A DNA stretch of 64,000 nt from contig NZ_CP140772.1 in assembly GCF_037893185.1 (NCBI RefSeq), positions 7,804,001 to 7,868,000 on the forward strand, written 5' to 3'. The stretch's first letter is position 1. Each line of letters starts with the position of its first letter. Both the position numbers and the translations under genes were made by a program. Under the pieces are notes generated by a model, which saw only the letters and a list, made by a program, of their open reading frames with translations, was not told the DNA's origin and searched no databases. Positions 34,180 to 43,846 of this stretch are shown piece by piece. This DNA is from Chitinophaga sp. 180180018-3. Its GTDB lineage: Bacteria > Bacteroidota > Bacteroidia > Chitinophagales > Chitinophagaceae.

Positions 34180-37100
34180 ATGAGGAAAATTTTATTTCTC
34201 CTCTTGTCCGTCCTATCCCTTGGCGGACAGGTTTTTGCGCAAAGTCGCGCCGTAACCGGGAGAGTTACTGATGCAGGAGATGGCTCCGCTATTCCGGGAG
34301 CCAACATTCAGGTAAAGGGCACATCCCGTGGAACTGTTACCAGTCCGGAAGGAGGATTTACATTACAGGCAGATGCCGGTAATGTGCTGATTATTTCCTT
34401 CATTGGTTACGAAACCAGGGAAATACCTGTGGGAAGCGCCACTACATTGAACATTAAGTTGAAATCTGATTCCAAAGGTCTGGATGAAGTGGTGGTTACC
34501 GGTTATACCATGGAGAAAAGGGCTACCAGTACAATTGCTGCTTCCAAGATCAGCGGAGCCAAAATTAACGACATCGCGTTACCGGACGTGAATCAGATGC
34601 TGCAGGGTAATGCACCAGGAGTAGCGGTTTCTACCAACTCCGGTCAGCCTGGAGCTAAGACAGAAGTTCGTGTTCGTGGGGTGGGTTCTATTTCAGCCAG
34701 TACCAGTCCGTTGTACGTAGTAGACGGGGTCGTGGTTTCTTCTGGTGACTTCACTCAGAACACCCCTACCCAGGACATCCTGGCAAACCTGAACCCCGCT
34801 GACATTGAGGATGTAAGTATCCTGAAAGATGCGAATGCTACTGCGATGTATGGTGCACGTGGTGCAAACGGAGTGGTGGTAATTACTACCAAAACCGGAA
34901 AAAAAGGACAAAACCGCATCAACTTTAATGCGAAATATGGTTTTGATAACCTGGCGCATAAAATCCCGATGATGAATTCATCAGAACTGTTGGCCTATCA
35001 ACGGGAAGCGCTGAAGAATGCTACTAAAAAAGATGGTACGCCTGCATTCACTGATGCGGATATACTCGCTATGCGTCCTGATTATCTGGCTAATATAAAT
35101 ACAGACTGGACGAAAGAAGCCTTCCGTACCGGTAAAACCCAATCATATGGCATCAACGCGAGCGGTGGTAGTGATAAGACTCAGTACTACGCTTCCGGCG
35201 ATTACTTCAAACAGCAGGGTATTATCATTGGTTCCGATTTCAGCCGTTATTCAGGCCGCCTGAACGTAGATCATAAATTCAATGAGAAATTTGATCTGAG
35301 CGCAAAAGTGAGCGGATCTTATACAGATCAGACCAATGCAGGTGCAGGTAACTCCTACTCTTCTCCTTTACTGGGATCGCTTTTTAACGTGCCTTATATC
35401 CCGGTTCGTGACGATCAGGGAAATCTTTACGACGGTTATTCCGCCGGCCAGCCAGGAAGTAACAGCTGGGCTGCTTTTAAGGATATTCCGAAAACTTACA
35501 TACCTGTTTTGCTGGGTGGTAACTTCCCTCATACTGTTTCAAAGAATGTAAGAAAGAATAACAACACCCAGACCGTATTCAACGTAGCATTAGGATACAA
35601 TATCCTGGATGGTTTGCGTTTTGTTGTAAGAGGAAATGCGGAGTTAACTAACATTCGTGAAAAGCTATGGTATGCTCCGGATTCTTACGATGGCCGCAGT
35701 TATGTTGGACTCCTGACTAATGCCAATACAAACGTAGCGCTTTACACTACCCAGCAGTTGCTGACATACAACTTCAATGTTGGTAAAGATCACAGCTTCC
35801 GTTTATTGGCTGGTAACGAATATTCTTTCCAGAACCGCATATGGAACCTGACTACAAAAACAGGATTCCCGAATGGCGCCGCGCAGGTTCCAGGTGTGGG
35901 CGCTAATATTAAAGAAGCGCTGGGAGATGAAACTTCCTATGCATTCCATGGCCTGATCGGTAAAGCAGACTATGATTACAAAGCAAAATATTTTCTGAGT
36001 GCCAGCTTCAGAAGAGACGGTTCATCCCGTTTCCCTAAAAATAACCGCTATGGTAATTTCTACTCTGTGGGTGCTGCATGGCGAATTACTGAAGAAGAAT
36101 TCACCAAGAATATTTCCTGGCTGAATGATCTGAAACTGCGTACCAGCTATGGTATCATGGGGAATGCAGAAGGACTCACAGATTATCCTTATCAATCATT
36201 ATATGACCTGAAAGGCCAGTATAATGGAGAATCAGTTGCTTTCCAGAAACAACCAGCCAATAGTTCGCTGAGCTGGGAAAAACAAAACCTGTTTGACATC
36301 GGGCTTGATGTAAGTGTGTTAAACAGACGTTTATATGGTTCTGTTGGTTTCTACGACAAGCGCTCTTCAGCATTGCTGATGCAGTTGCCGCTGTCAATGA
36401 CTTCTGGTTATGACGTTATCAATATGAACGTTGGTAAAATGCTTAACCAGGGCTTTGAAGTAACTATCGGTGGTATTCCTGTCAAAACCAGGGATTTCCA
36501 ATGGACTTCTGATCTGAATTTTGCAACATTGCGGAACAGGGTATTATCTCTGGGAGATCAGCAATTCATTCCTTCCGGTACCCGTCAGAGAATTGAAGTA
36601 GGCCGGCCATTTGGTTCATGGTATATGCCTGTTTGGACAGGAGTAGATCCTCAGACAGGATCAGCTACCTGGCTGGGACAGGATGGTAAGCCAACATCGG
36701 ATTACAATTCAGCAGTAAGGCAGTATGTTGGCCAGCTGCTACCGAAAGTAACCGGTGGGTTCACTAACAAATTCAGCTACAAGAATATTGATCTGACAGC
36801 ATTCTTTACCTTCAGCTACGGTAATAAAGCTTATAACTCCAACCGCGCCAACATCGAAAGTGATGGTAATAACACTTCTGCCAATCAGGCAAAAGATGCA
36901 GGCAGCTACTGGAAAAAGCCCGGAGACATTGCAGATCGTCCAAAAGTTATCTGGGGTAACGGTACCAACTCTATATCTTCTTCAACCCGTTTCCTGGAAG
37001 ACATATCTTATTTCAGGTTAAGAAACCTGACCCTGGGTTATAACCTTCCTAAAGCACTGATCACGAAAACAAAACTGCAGAATGTACGGGTATATGCACA

Positions 37101-37272
37101 GGCAGAGAACCTGTTTACCCTTACGACGTACAAAGGATGGGATCCGGATCTGAATACCAATCCTGCTTCTCCGACCAGTACCGCTTCAGTGACGAATGTT
37201 AACGCAGGTACGGATTTCTTCCGTTATCCGACATCAAGGGTATTTACATTTGGTATTAGTGTAGGCTTGTAA
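34180..37272 (+). CDS. SusC/RagA family TonB-linked outer-membrane protein (first pair)
   Basis: The frame opens at a TTG at 34174; the ATG at 34180 gives a standard signal peptide (MRKILFLLLSVLSLGGQVFA). The protein has 1030 residues. A carboxypeptidase-regulatory-like domain (VTGRVTDAGDGSAIPGANIQ) is followed by the TonB-box-like EVVVTGYTMEKR, the plug (QMLQGNAPGV, RVRGVGSI, PLYVVDGV, ATAMYGARGANGVVVITTK) and the 22-strand barrel. There is no STN domain, so signalling through an anti-sigma factor is not expected. It imports a ligand across the outer membrane with its SusD partner 30 bases downstream. Confidence 0.95.
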   Translation: MRKILFLLLSVLSLGGQVFAQSRAVTGRVTDAGDGSAIPGANIQVKGTSRGTVTSPEGGFTLQADAGNVLIISFIGYETREIPVGSATTLNIKLKSDSKGLDEVVVTGYTMEKRATSTIAASKISGAKINDIALPDVNQMLQGNAPGVAVSTNSGQPGAKTEVRVRGVGSISASTSPLYVVDGVVVSSGDFTQNTPTQDILANLNPADIEDVSILKDANATAMYGARGANGVVVITTKTGKKGQNRINFNAKYGFDNLAHKIPMMNSSELLAYQREALKNATKKDGTPAFTDADILAMRPDYLANINTDWTKEAFRTGKTQSYGINASGGSDKTQYYASGDYFKQQGIIIGSDFSRYSGRLNVDHKFNEKFDLSAKVSGSYTDQTNAGAGNSYSSPLLGSLFNVPYIPVRDDQGNLYDGYSAGQPGSNSWAAFKDIPKTYIPVLLGGNFPHTVSKNVRKNNNTQTVFNVALGYNILDGLRFVVRGNAELTNIREKLWYAPDSYDGRSYVGLLTNANTNVALYTTQQLLTYNFNVGKDHSFRLLAGNEYSFQNRIWNLTTKTGFPNGAAQVPGVGANIKEALGDETSYAFHGLIGKADYDYKAKYFLSASFRRDGSSRFPKNNRYGNFYSVGAAWRITEEEFTKNISWLNDLKLRTSYGIMGNAEGLTDYPYQSLYDLKGQYNGESVAFQKQPANSSLSWEKQNLFDIGLDVSVLNRRLYGSVGFYDKRSSALLMQLPLSMTSGYDVINMNVGKMLNQGFEVTIGGIPVKTRDFQWTSDLNFATLRNRVLSLGDQQFIPSGTRQRIEVGRPFGSWYMPVWTGVDPQTGSATWLGQDGKPTSDYNSAVRQYVGQLLPKVTGGFTNKFSYKNIDLTAFFTFSYGNKAYNSNRANIESDGNNTSANQAKDAGSYWKKPGDIADRPKVIWGNGTNSISSSTRFLEDISYFRLRNLTLGYNLPKALITKTKLQNVRVYAQAENLFTLTTYKGWDPDLNTNPASPTSTASVTNVNAGTDFFRYPTSRVFTFGISVGL

Positions 37273-37302
37273 TTGAGGGACATAAAAAATTTAAGAGAAC
37301 AT

Positions 37303-38724
37303 ATGAAACATACAAAACTCTCCATATTAACATTGGCAGCAGCTGGTTTGTTTTCTGCCTGCAGTAAACTGGACCAGGAGCCGTTGTCGTCCCTGAATGG
37401 CGACAATGCTGTAACAGTAGCAAACGCGCGTATTCTTGCAAATGGTATGTACAAGCGTATGCAGGCCCTGGAATACTATGGCCGCGATTTCCTGGTAGTA
37501 TCTGATCTGGGTGGGAATGACCTGAAAATTACTTCCCAGAACTCCAACAGGTTCATCACGGAATTTCAGATGAATTACACCGCGCTGGTTTCGCCACAAA
37601 CCAATACCTTCCTGAATGCTTACCGGGCAGTGAACCAGGCGAATGCGCTGATTTATAAATTGCCGCAAAACGACCAGACCACTTCTATCCGTGGCGAAGC
37701 ATATTTCGTACGTGCGTTGGCGGAGATGGATATAGCAAAGAGGTATACCAGACCTTATCTGAATGTTACATCTAACCCAACAGCGCCTAATTCAGGTATT
37801 ACACTGGTAACGGAGTCATTGGATGCGCCTGCAACGTATAAACCAGGCCGTAGTACCCTGAAAGAAACATATGATGCTATTATCGCTGATCTGAAAGAGG
37901 CACAGAAATCTGCCCCCGCCGGAAAATCAGAAGATAAAGCTGCAAATATTTTCAGGGCTAACCGCGATGCTGCCACCGGATTACTGACCCGCGCTTATCT
38001 TTATACAGGTCAGTGGCAATTAGTAGTAGATGAAGCCAGCAAGCTGATAGGTAAATATCCTTTATATGAAGCAGCTGCTGTGGGTGACGCTTTCAATTCA
38101 GATGGGGCTACCTCTGAAGAGATTTTTTCTCTGCGTTTTCTCACTCCTGACGGACTGGGAACAAACAGTTTCGGTTACATCTATATACCAGCTGGTAACG
38201 GTGCTAAGAGTGGTTATGGAGATGTGAGGTTAAGCGATGGATTTATGGCGTTACTGGATCAGAAAGATGCCCGCAGGGCACAGACATATCTTCTTAATGG
38301 CAGCAACTATCTGATGAAGTTCTCCGGAAACCCGGCTCAGAACCAGAATGGAATGGTGAACACCCGTATCGTAAGGATCAGCGAAGTATTACTGAATCGT
38401 GCAGAAGCATATGTTGAACTGAAGCAGTTTCAGAACGCAGTGGATGATATAAATATGCTGAGAGCTAAACGTGGTTTGGATCCGTTTACAGATGTAGCTC
38501 ATATTGGTGACGAAATTGTAAAGCAGAGAAGATTGGAACTGGTTGGTGAAGGCTTTGCAATGATTGACCTGTTCCGTAAAAATGGTACACGTCTTATCTC
38601 CGATGCCAATGCGCTCCCTACCAGGGAAACCAAGCCAGATGATTTTAGGGTAGCATATCCGATTCCGCAAGCGGAAATGGATGCTAATCCTAAAATGGTG
38701 CAGAATCCCGGATATCAGAAGTAG
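37303..38724 (+). CDS. RagB/SusD family nutrient-binding lipoprotein (first pair)
   Basis: The frame is open from 37273, but the ATG at 37303 gives a proper lipoprotein signal (MKHTKLSILTLAAAGLFSAC, Cys20), for 473 residues. SusD-type tetratricopeptide helices are seen in YRAVNQANALIYKLPQ, EAYFVRALAEMDIAKRYTR and RIVRISEVLLNRAEAYVELK. The C-terminal VKQRRLELVGEGFAMIDLFR and YPIPQAEMDANPKMVQNPGY are the classic SusD end motifs. It caps the SusC barrel at the cell surface. A terminator follows, so this pair is its own unit. Confidence 0.94.
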   Translation: MKHTKLSILTLAAAGLFSACSKLDQEPLSSLNGDNAVTVANARILANGMYKRMQALEYYGRDFLVVSDLGGNDLKITSQNSNRFITEFQMNYTALVSPQTNTFLNAYRAVNQANALIYKLPQNDQTTSIRGEAYFVRALAEMDIAKRYTRPYLNVTSNPTAPNSGITLVTESLDAPATYKPGRSTLKETYDAIIADLKEAQKSAPAGKSEDKAANIFRANRDAATGLLTRAYLYTGQWQLVVDEASKLIGKYPLYEAAAVGDAFNSDGATSEEIFSLRFLTPDGLGTNSFGYIYIPAGNGAKSGYGDVRLSDGFMALLDQKDARRAQTYLLNGSNYLMKFSGNPAQNQNGMVNTRIVRISEVLLNRAEAYVELKQFQNAVDDINMLRAKRGLDPFTDVAHIGDEIVKQRRLELVGEGFAMIDLFRKNGTRLISDANALPTRETKPDDFRVAYPIPQAEMDANPKMVQNPGYQK

Positions 38725-38748
38725 TACGAAGTTATCATGATTAAATAG

Positions 38749-38787
38749 CAGGAGGCGTTTTGGAAACAGAGCGCCTCCTGTTTTTTT
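38749..38787 (+). terminator. Terminator after the first susCD pair
   Basis: CAGGAGGCG (38749-38757) pairs with CGCCTCCTG (38772-38780) and is followed by T7. Confidence 0.88.
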
Positions 38788-39251
38788 ATAAGCTGGATAA
38801 GATGATATCAGGGAGATGTATGTTAAATTTTTCCAGATAAAAAATGAAAATAGTTGCAGGCGCAGCTAACGTTATAACAGAAATTTCCGGACAATATTAG
38901 ATTGTATTGAGATTTTATTATCAATTATTGCATGTAACCCATTTCAATTTTTGAGAGTATTTGGAGTAGTAATAGGGAAAAATATTTTTAATTTTCCTAT
39001 ATTGCCGAATAATTAAATAAAAATTAACAATTCAAAATCTAAAATGCATGTATCAATAGAGGTTCTGACTAGTAGTGCTTGTGAGACTATATTGCTTACT
39101 GTTTAATCCACTTTAGAAGATTGTTTCCGGACCCTGAAACTATTGTTGTTGACAGAGCTGTAGAAATGCCGGAAAATTAAAATTACCAGGAATAAGTATG
39201 CGAATGATCCAATAAGTTAACTATCAAATATTTTACAAATCTAAATTGCTT
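38788..39251 (+). promoter_or_regulatory. Long AT-rich leader of the second susC
   Basis: About 460 bases with no gene. The only -7-like box I see is TATATTGC near 39000 (one or two mismatches). ATATTGCTTA at 39089-39098 repeats the string in the first susC leader, and AATTGCTTATGA spans the start codon here as in the first susC. The pair therefore probably has its own promoter and leader. Confidence 0.35.
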
Positions 39252-42200
39252 ATGAAAAGAGGACTACTCTTATGGTTACTTGTGACCATCGGTGTTGTGC
39301 AGGCCTTTGCACAAACAAAGCTAATCAGTGGCAAGGTAACGGATGCGAAAGATGGCTCGGGTTTGCCGGGTGTATCTGTTGGCATCAAAGGTACTGGCAA
39401 AGGTGCACTGACCAGCAACGACGGCTCTTATAAAATTGAAGTGCCGGAAAATGCCACACTTATTTTTTCTTTTATCGGGTATACTTCCAAAGAAGTACCT
39501 GCCGGTGCTCAAAGCGTTATCAATGTTTCACTGGGAATAGATAATAAAGATCTGAGTGAAGTAGTTGTTACGGCTCTTGGTATCAAGCGGGAGAAACGTA
39601 CACTCGGATATACTACTCAGGAAGTAAAAGGAGATGAAATTACCCAATCTAAGGAAGTGAATTTTCTAAGTGGCTTGCAGGGCAAGGTTGCTGGAGTGCA
39701 GATCAGCAGCTCCAGTGGAACTGCTGGTGCAGGTACTAAAATTGTAATTCGCGGCGGGGCTTCACTCACAGGTAATAACCAGCCCTTATTTGTAGTGGAT
39801 GGTGTGCCTATCAGCAATGATCAGATTGCTGTTGGTGATGATGACCCTATTCAGGTAGGCGGCGGTTCCGCTAACAGGGGAATTGACATCGATCCGAATA
39901 TTATCGAATCCGTAAATATCCTGCGAGGAGCTTCTGCAACTGCATTGTATGGCTCAAGAGCTGCAGGTGGTGCAGTGATTATCACTACCAAAACCGGCTT
40001 AAAGAAAAAAGGTTTAAGTGTTACAGTAGGTTCCAGTGTAAATATTGACAAACCCATCTTGCCGGAGTTTCAGACTCAATGGGCACAAGGTATTGATGGT
40101 AAATATTACAATGGTATCGACAAAAAGACCTCTCAGTCATGGGGCCCGAGAATGGATACCTTCAAACTGGATGGACAGCCGTTGAAAAAATATGATCCCC
40201 GCAAGGATTTCTTTAAAACAGGTACAACCTGGGATAACAGCCTAAGCTTAACAGGGTCTACTGATAAATCTAACTACCTGTTGTCTTATAGCTCCCTTAG
40301 ACAAGAAGGTGTAACCCGGAACACAGACTACTATCGTAATTCACTTTACGCTAATTTTTCCAGTCAGCTTACGGATAAATTCACGGTTACCACCAGCCTG
40401 AACTATATTGATTCAAAGAATGATCGTTTAGTGGAAGGTAATGGCGGAAGTACAACTACGCCGTATCTGTCTATACTTTACAATACTCCGGTCAGTTATG
40501 ATCTCCAGCCATACCTGAATCCGGATGGTAGCCAGCGCATGTTTAGAAAAAGTTCAAACAATCCATTCTGGATTGCTGATAATACTGGCCTTTCCATGAA
40601 TGTACATCGTTTTATCCCGAATGTGAGCCTGGTATATACCCCGTTGAACTGGTTAACTTTTACAGAAAGAATCGGCGCAGATGTTTATGCAGACGATCGC
40701 AAGTTCCATGAAGCAAAAGGCTCATTGGGAACCGCTTTCCCAAATGGACGTGTGTTTGACCAGATTATTAATAATACACAGGTGAACCACGATTTCTACG
40801 CCAATGCACGTAAGAGCTGGGGAAAATTTGATCTGAGTGTAATGGTCGGTAACAATATTATTTCTGAGCATTATACTGATCTGTTAACAAAAGGTATAGG
40901 TTTGTCTGTAGATGGATTATATGATATCTCTAATGGCCTCACTATTTCTTCCCGCAAAAATTACTATGACAGAAGAAGGGTAAGCGTATATGCACAGGCC
41001 GTATTGGAATATAACAGGACGTTATCATTAACTTTAACCGGAAGAAATGACTGGTCTTCTACTCTCCGTCCAGGCCACAATTCTTATTTTTATCCTTCTG
41101 TAACAGGTGCTTTTATATTCTCTGAATTAGATGGACTGAAAGGTAGTAAGGCATTATCGTTTGGTAAATTAAGAATAGCTTACACATCTATTGGTAATGA
41201 TGCTGCTCCTTATCAGACAAGTACAAAATTCTATAAATCCTCGATCTCTGATGATTTCAATAATCAGATTATTCCTCCGCTCAATGGTTCCAATGCTTTT
41301 TCCTTGAATAATATACTGGGAAACAGGGATCTGGAACCAGAAAGGATCAGGGAATTTGAGGTAGGGTTAGAAACCAAATGGCTGGATAACCGCATAGGGC
41401 TGGAAGCCAGTTGGTATAGCAAGGTTAGTACCAACCTGATATTTGAAACTTCTGTATCCGGAGGCTCTGGTTACACGAAAGCTATTGTAAATGCTGGTAA
41501 GTTTACTAACAAGGGTATTGAGATAACTTTAAATGCAACTCCAATCAGGTCAAAGGATTTCAACTGGAATATCGCAGTTAATTACTCCAAAAATAATGGC
41601 GAGATTGTAAGTCTTACTAAAGGTGTGAATGCTATCCAGATCGGAGGCTTCACTACTCCTGGTGTTTACCTGATTGCCGGCGACAGATATGGTACCATCA
41701 AGGGAACCAGCTGGGCTAGGAATGATAAAGGACAAAAGTTAATTGACGATGAGGGATACCCGATTCAGGCCACATCAAAAGGTATTGGAAACATCCAACC
41801 AGATTGGCTCGGCGGTCTGACCAATACCTTCTCTTATAAGGGTTTGGATTTGTCCCTGACCATGGATGCCCGTATTGGCGGCAAAATCATCAACTTTGAT
41901 GAATATTATCTGACTTATTATGGTACCAGTAAGCTGACAGCGAACAGAGAAGGTACAACAATCATTGAAGGGGTGAGGGTTAGTGATGGTAAACCCAACA
42001 CAACCGCTATTAAAACAGACCAGAACTACTGGCAAAACTCATGGGGAAGTGCTGATGAAAACCTGATCCAGGATGCCTCTTTCATCAAGCTCAGAAACGT
42101 TACCCTGGCTTATCACCTTGGCGAAAAATTGCTGAAACGTACTCCATTTAAGGCTGCTATGGTGTCTGTAGCAGGTCGTAACCTCTGGATACACCATGAT

Positions 42201-42326
42201 AAGAGCTACACAGGTTCAGACCCTGAACTGGGTACTTATGGTGTTGGCGGAAATGCGGCAGGTTTCTACAACTACGTAACGCCAAGCACCAGATCGTTTA
42301 ATGCAACAGTGAAATTAACTTTCTAA
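39252..42326 (+). CDS. SusC/RagA family TonB-linked outer-membrane protein (second pair)
   Basis: The ATG at 39252 is preferred over the TTG two codons upstream; the signal peptide is MKRGLLLWLLVTIGVVQAFA. About 1024 residues. Domain order: carboxypeptidase-regulatory-like (ISGKVTDAKDGSGLPGVSVG), EVVVTALGIKREKRTLGY, plug (FLSGLQGKVAGVQISSSSGT, IVIRGGASLTG, PLFVVDGVPIS, ATALYGSRAAGGAVIITTKT), barrel. The variant motif ALGIKREKRTLGYT places it in a subgroup different from the first SusC, so the ligands are probably different. The SusD-like gene follows after 8 bases. Confidence 0.95.
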   Translation: MKRGLLLWLLVTIGVVQAFAQTKLISGKVTDAKDGSGLPGVSVGIKGTGKGALTSNDGSYKIEVPENATLIFSFIGYTSKEVPAGAQSVINVSLGIDNKDLSEVVVTALGIKREKRTLGYTTQEVKGDEITQSKEVNFLSGLQGKVAGVQISSSSGTAGAGTKIVIRGGASLTGNNQPLFVVDGVPISNDQIAVGDDDPIQVGGGSANRGIDIDPNIIESVNILRGASATALYGSRAAGGAVIITTKTGLKKKGLSVTVGSSVNIDKPILPEFQTQWAQGIDGKYYNGIDKKTSQSWGPRMDTFKLDGQPLKKYDPRKDFFKTGTTWDNSLSLTGSTDKSNYLLSYSSLRQEGVTRNTDYYRNSLYANFSSQLTDKFTVTTSLNYIDSKNDRLVEGNGGSTTTPYLSILYNTPVSYDLQPYLNPDGSQRMFRKSSNNPFWIADNTGLSMNVHRFIPNVSLVYTPLNWLTFTERIGADVYADDRKFHEAKGSLGTAFPNGRVFDQIINNTQVNHDFYANARKSWGKFDLSVMVGNNIISEHYTDLLTKGIGLSVDGLYDISNGLTISSRKNYYDRRRVSVYAQAVLEYNRTLSLTLTGRNDWSSTLRPGHNSYFYPSVTGAFIFSELDGLKGSKALSFGKLRIAYTSIGNDAAPYQTSTKFYKSSISDDFNNQIIPPLNGSNAFSLNNILGNRDLEPERIREFEVGLETKWLDNRIGLEASWYSKVSTNLIFETSVSGGSGYTKAIVNAGKFTNKGIEITLNATPIRSKDFNWNIAVNYSKNNGEIVSLTKGVNAIQIGGFTTPGVYLIAGDRYGTIKGTSWARNDKGQKLIDDEGYPIQATSKGIGNIQPDWLGGLTNTFSYKGLDLSLTMDARIGGKIINFDEYYLTYYGTSKLTANREGTTIIEGVRVSDGKPNTTAIKTDQNYWQNSWGSADENLIQDASFIKLRNVTLAYHLGEKLLKRTPFKAAMVSVAGRNLWIHHDKSYTGSDPELGTYGVGGNAAGFYNYVTPSTRSFNATVKLTF

Positions 42327-42334
42327 ACCAAGCT

Positions 42335-43771
42335 ATGATGAAAAAGAAAATAATTATATCTATCATATCCGGAGTAATATTATTTGCTGGAGCTGGGTGT
42401 AAAAAGTTCCTTGACGTGAACTCAGATCCTGCCGGCGCAGATAAAGTAGATGATAACCTGCTTTTGGCCGGGGTACAGATCCAGGATGCCTTTAATATTT
42501 CCGGCGGCTTCCCGGCGAAAGTAACGTCTTTCTGGACTCAGCAATTATCGTATATGCAGACCCAGCCTAATTGGGAATCTTATAAGGTAATTGCGGCAGA
42601 CTGGGAGAACACTTGGGCCTACAATCTGTATCCGGGAGCATTGAAAAACCTGAAAATGTTAGAAGCTCAGGCTAATGTCGGTGGTCATGCTCATTATGAA
42701 GGTATCGCCAAAATCCTGATTGCATTCAACCTCGCGCATGCAACTGATCTATGGAATGCGGTTCCTTACTCTGATGGTTTTAAGGGTCTGGATAATATCA
42801 CTCCGAAATATGATTCTCAGGAAAGTATTTACCAGACAATTTTTACATTATTGGATGATGCTATTAAGCTTTTACAGGGGGCCAATACGAGTGTTGTGAA
42901 ACCTGATGCCAAAGATCTGGTATATGGTAAATTTTCCGGCGCTGGAACCCAGGTAGATCACTGGATTAAATTTGCCTGGTTGCTCAAAGCGAGATATTCA
43001 CTCCGTCTGATTAACGCTCCGGATGGCAAACGTACTGCGCGTATTGATGATGCACTGGCTGCTGTAGACAAGAGTTTCCCGGATGCCAGTTACAATGCCG
43101 GAGTAAAGTTTGCTACCACCTCCGGAAATGAAGCACCATGGTTCCAGTTTATTAACAACTGGGGAAGCACGGTTATGGCCGCAACACTGATAGATATGCT
43201 TAAGAAGAGCCAGGATCCTCGTTTGGAGGTAATGGCAACTACCAATGAGGCAGGAGAGTATGTGGGGCATGTAAATGGCGTCTCAGAAGGACAGGTTGCT
43301 GAATTTTCTGGTGTTGGTGATTTCTTTACCGCTGCTGACCAGACTGTTTTCTTTGGTACATATGATGAGCTTTTATTTATCAAAGCTGAGGCAACTTATC
43401 TTAAAAGTGGTTTCAGTGCCGCCCAGTCTACACTGGATGATGCTGTGAAAGCTACGATGACCCGTTATGGATTAGATCCTAATAGCCAGGCAGTGGCAGA
43501 TTACCTGGATGCCAATTGTAAACTGACTGCGGCAAATGCCTACAATGTGATAATGACAGAAAAGTATATTTCTAACTTTTTATCAATTGAGGCGTTCAAC
43601 GACTGGCGCAGGACTAATTTGCCAGTATTGAATGTAGCCAATAATGCCTACCTCAATATGAAGGCCGTTCCCCGCAGATTTCTATATCCAGGTAGCGAGT
43701 TAGAGACAAATCCACAACCACAGCAACCAGGTGCAATGACAGAACGTGTTTGGTGGGATACTAAACAATAG
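42335..43771 (+). CDS. SusD/RagB family lipoprotein, SusD-like 2 type (second pair)
   Basis: A 478-residue lipoprotein with signal MMKKKIIISIISGVILFAGA GC; Cys22 is the lipid site. KKFLDVNSDPAGADKVDDNL and LLAGVQIQDAFNIS at the start, DLWNAVPYSDGFKG in the middle and MTEKYISNFLSIEAFNDWRR near the end match the second SusD family, which has a divergent TPR layout. It binds the ligand of the adjacent SusC at the surface. It ends with a strong terminator. No glycoside hydrolase, peptidase or sensor gene is attached, so the ligand cannot be named. Confidence 0.92.
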   Translation: MMKKKIIISIISGVILFAGAGCKKFLDVNSDPAGADKVDDNLLLAGVQIQDAFNISGGFPAKVTSFWTQQLSYMQTQPNWESYKVIAADWENTWAYNLYPGALKNLKMLEAQANVGGHAHYEGIAKILIAFNLAHATDLWNAVPYSDGFKGLDNITPKYDSQESIYQTIFTLLDDAIKLLQGANTSVVKPDAKDLVYGKFSGAGTQVDHWIKFAWLLKARYSLRLINAPDGKRTARIDDALAAVDKSFPDASYNAGVKFATTSGNEAPWFQFINNWGSTVMAATLIDMLKKSQDPRLEVMATTNEAGEYVGHVNGVSEGQVAEFSGVGDFFTAADQTVFFGTYDELLFIKAEATYLKSGFSAAQSTLDDAVKATMTRYGLDPNSQAVADYLDANCKLTAANAYNVIMTEKYISNFLSIEAFNDWRRTNLPVLNVANNAYLNMKAVPRRFLYPGSELETNPQPQQPGAMTERVWWDTKQ

Positions 43772-43790
43772 TAATAATTTTTGAGACCAT

Positions 43791-43836
43791 AAAAAAGAAA
43801 GGCTGCTTCTAAAGAAGCAGCCTTTCTTTTTTATTT
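43791..43836. terminator. Bidirectional terminator between second susD and a TlpA-like gene
   Basis: A perfect 20-bp stem (43791-43810 with 43813-43832) includes the flanking A6 and T6 runs, with a 2-base apex. It can serve both convergent genes. Confidence 0.92.
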
Positions 43837-43846
43837 TAACCTATAC

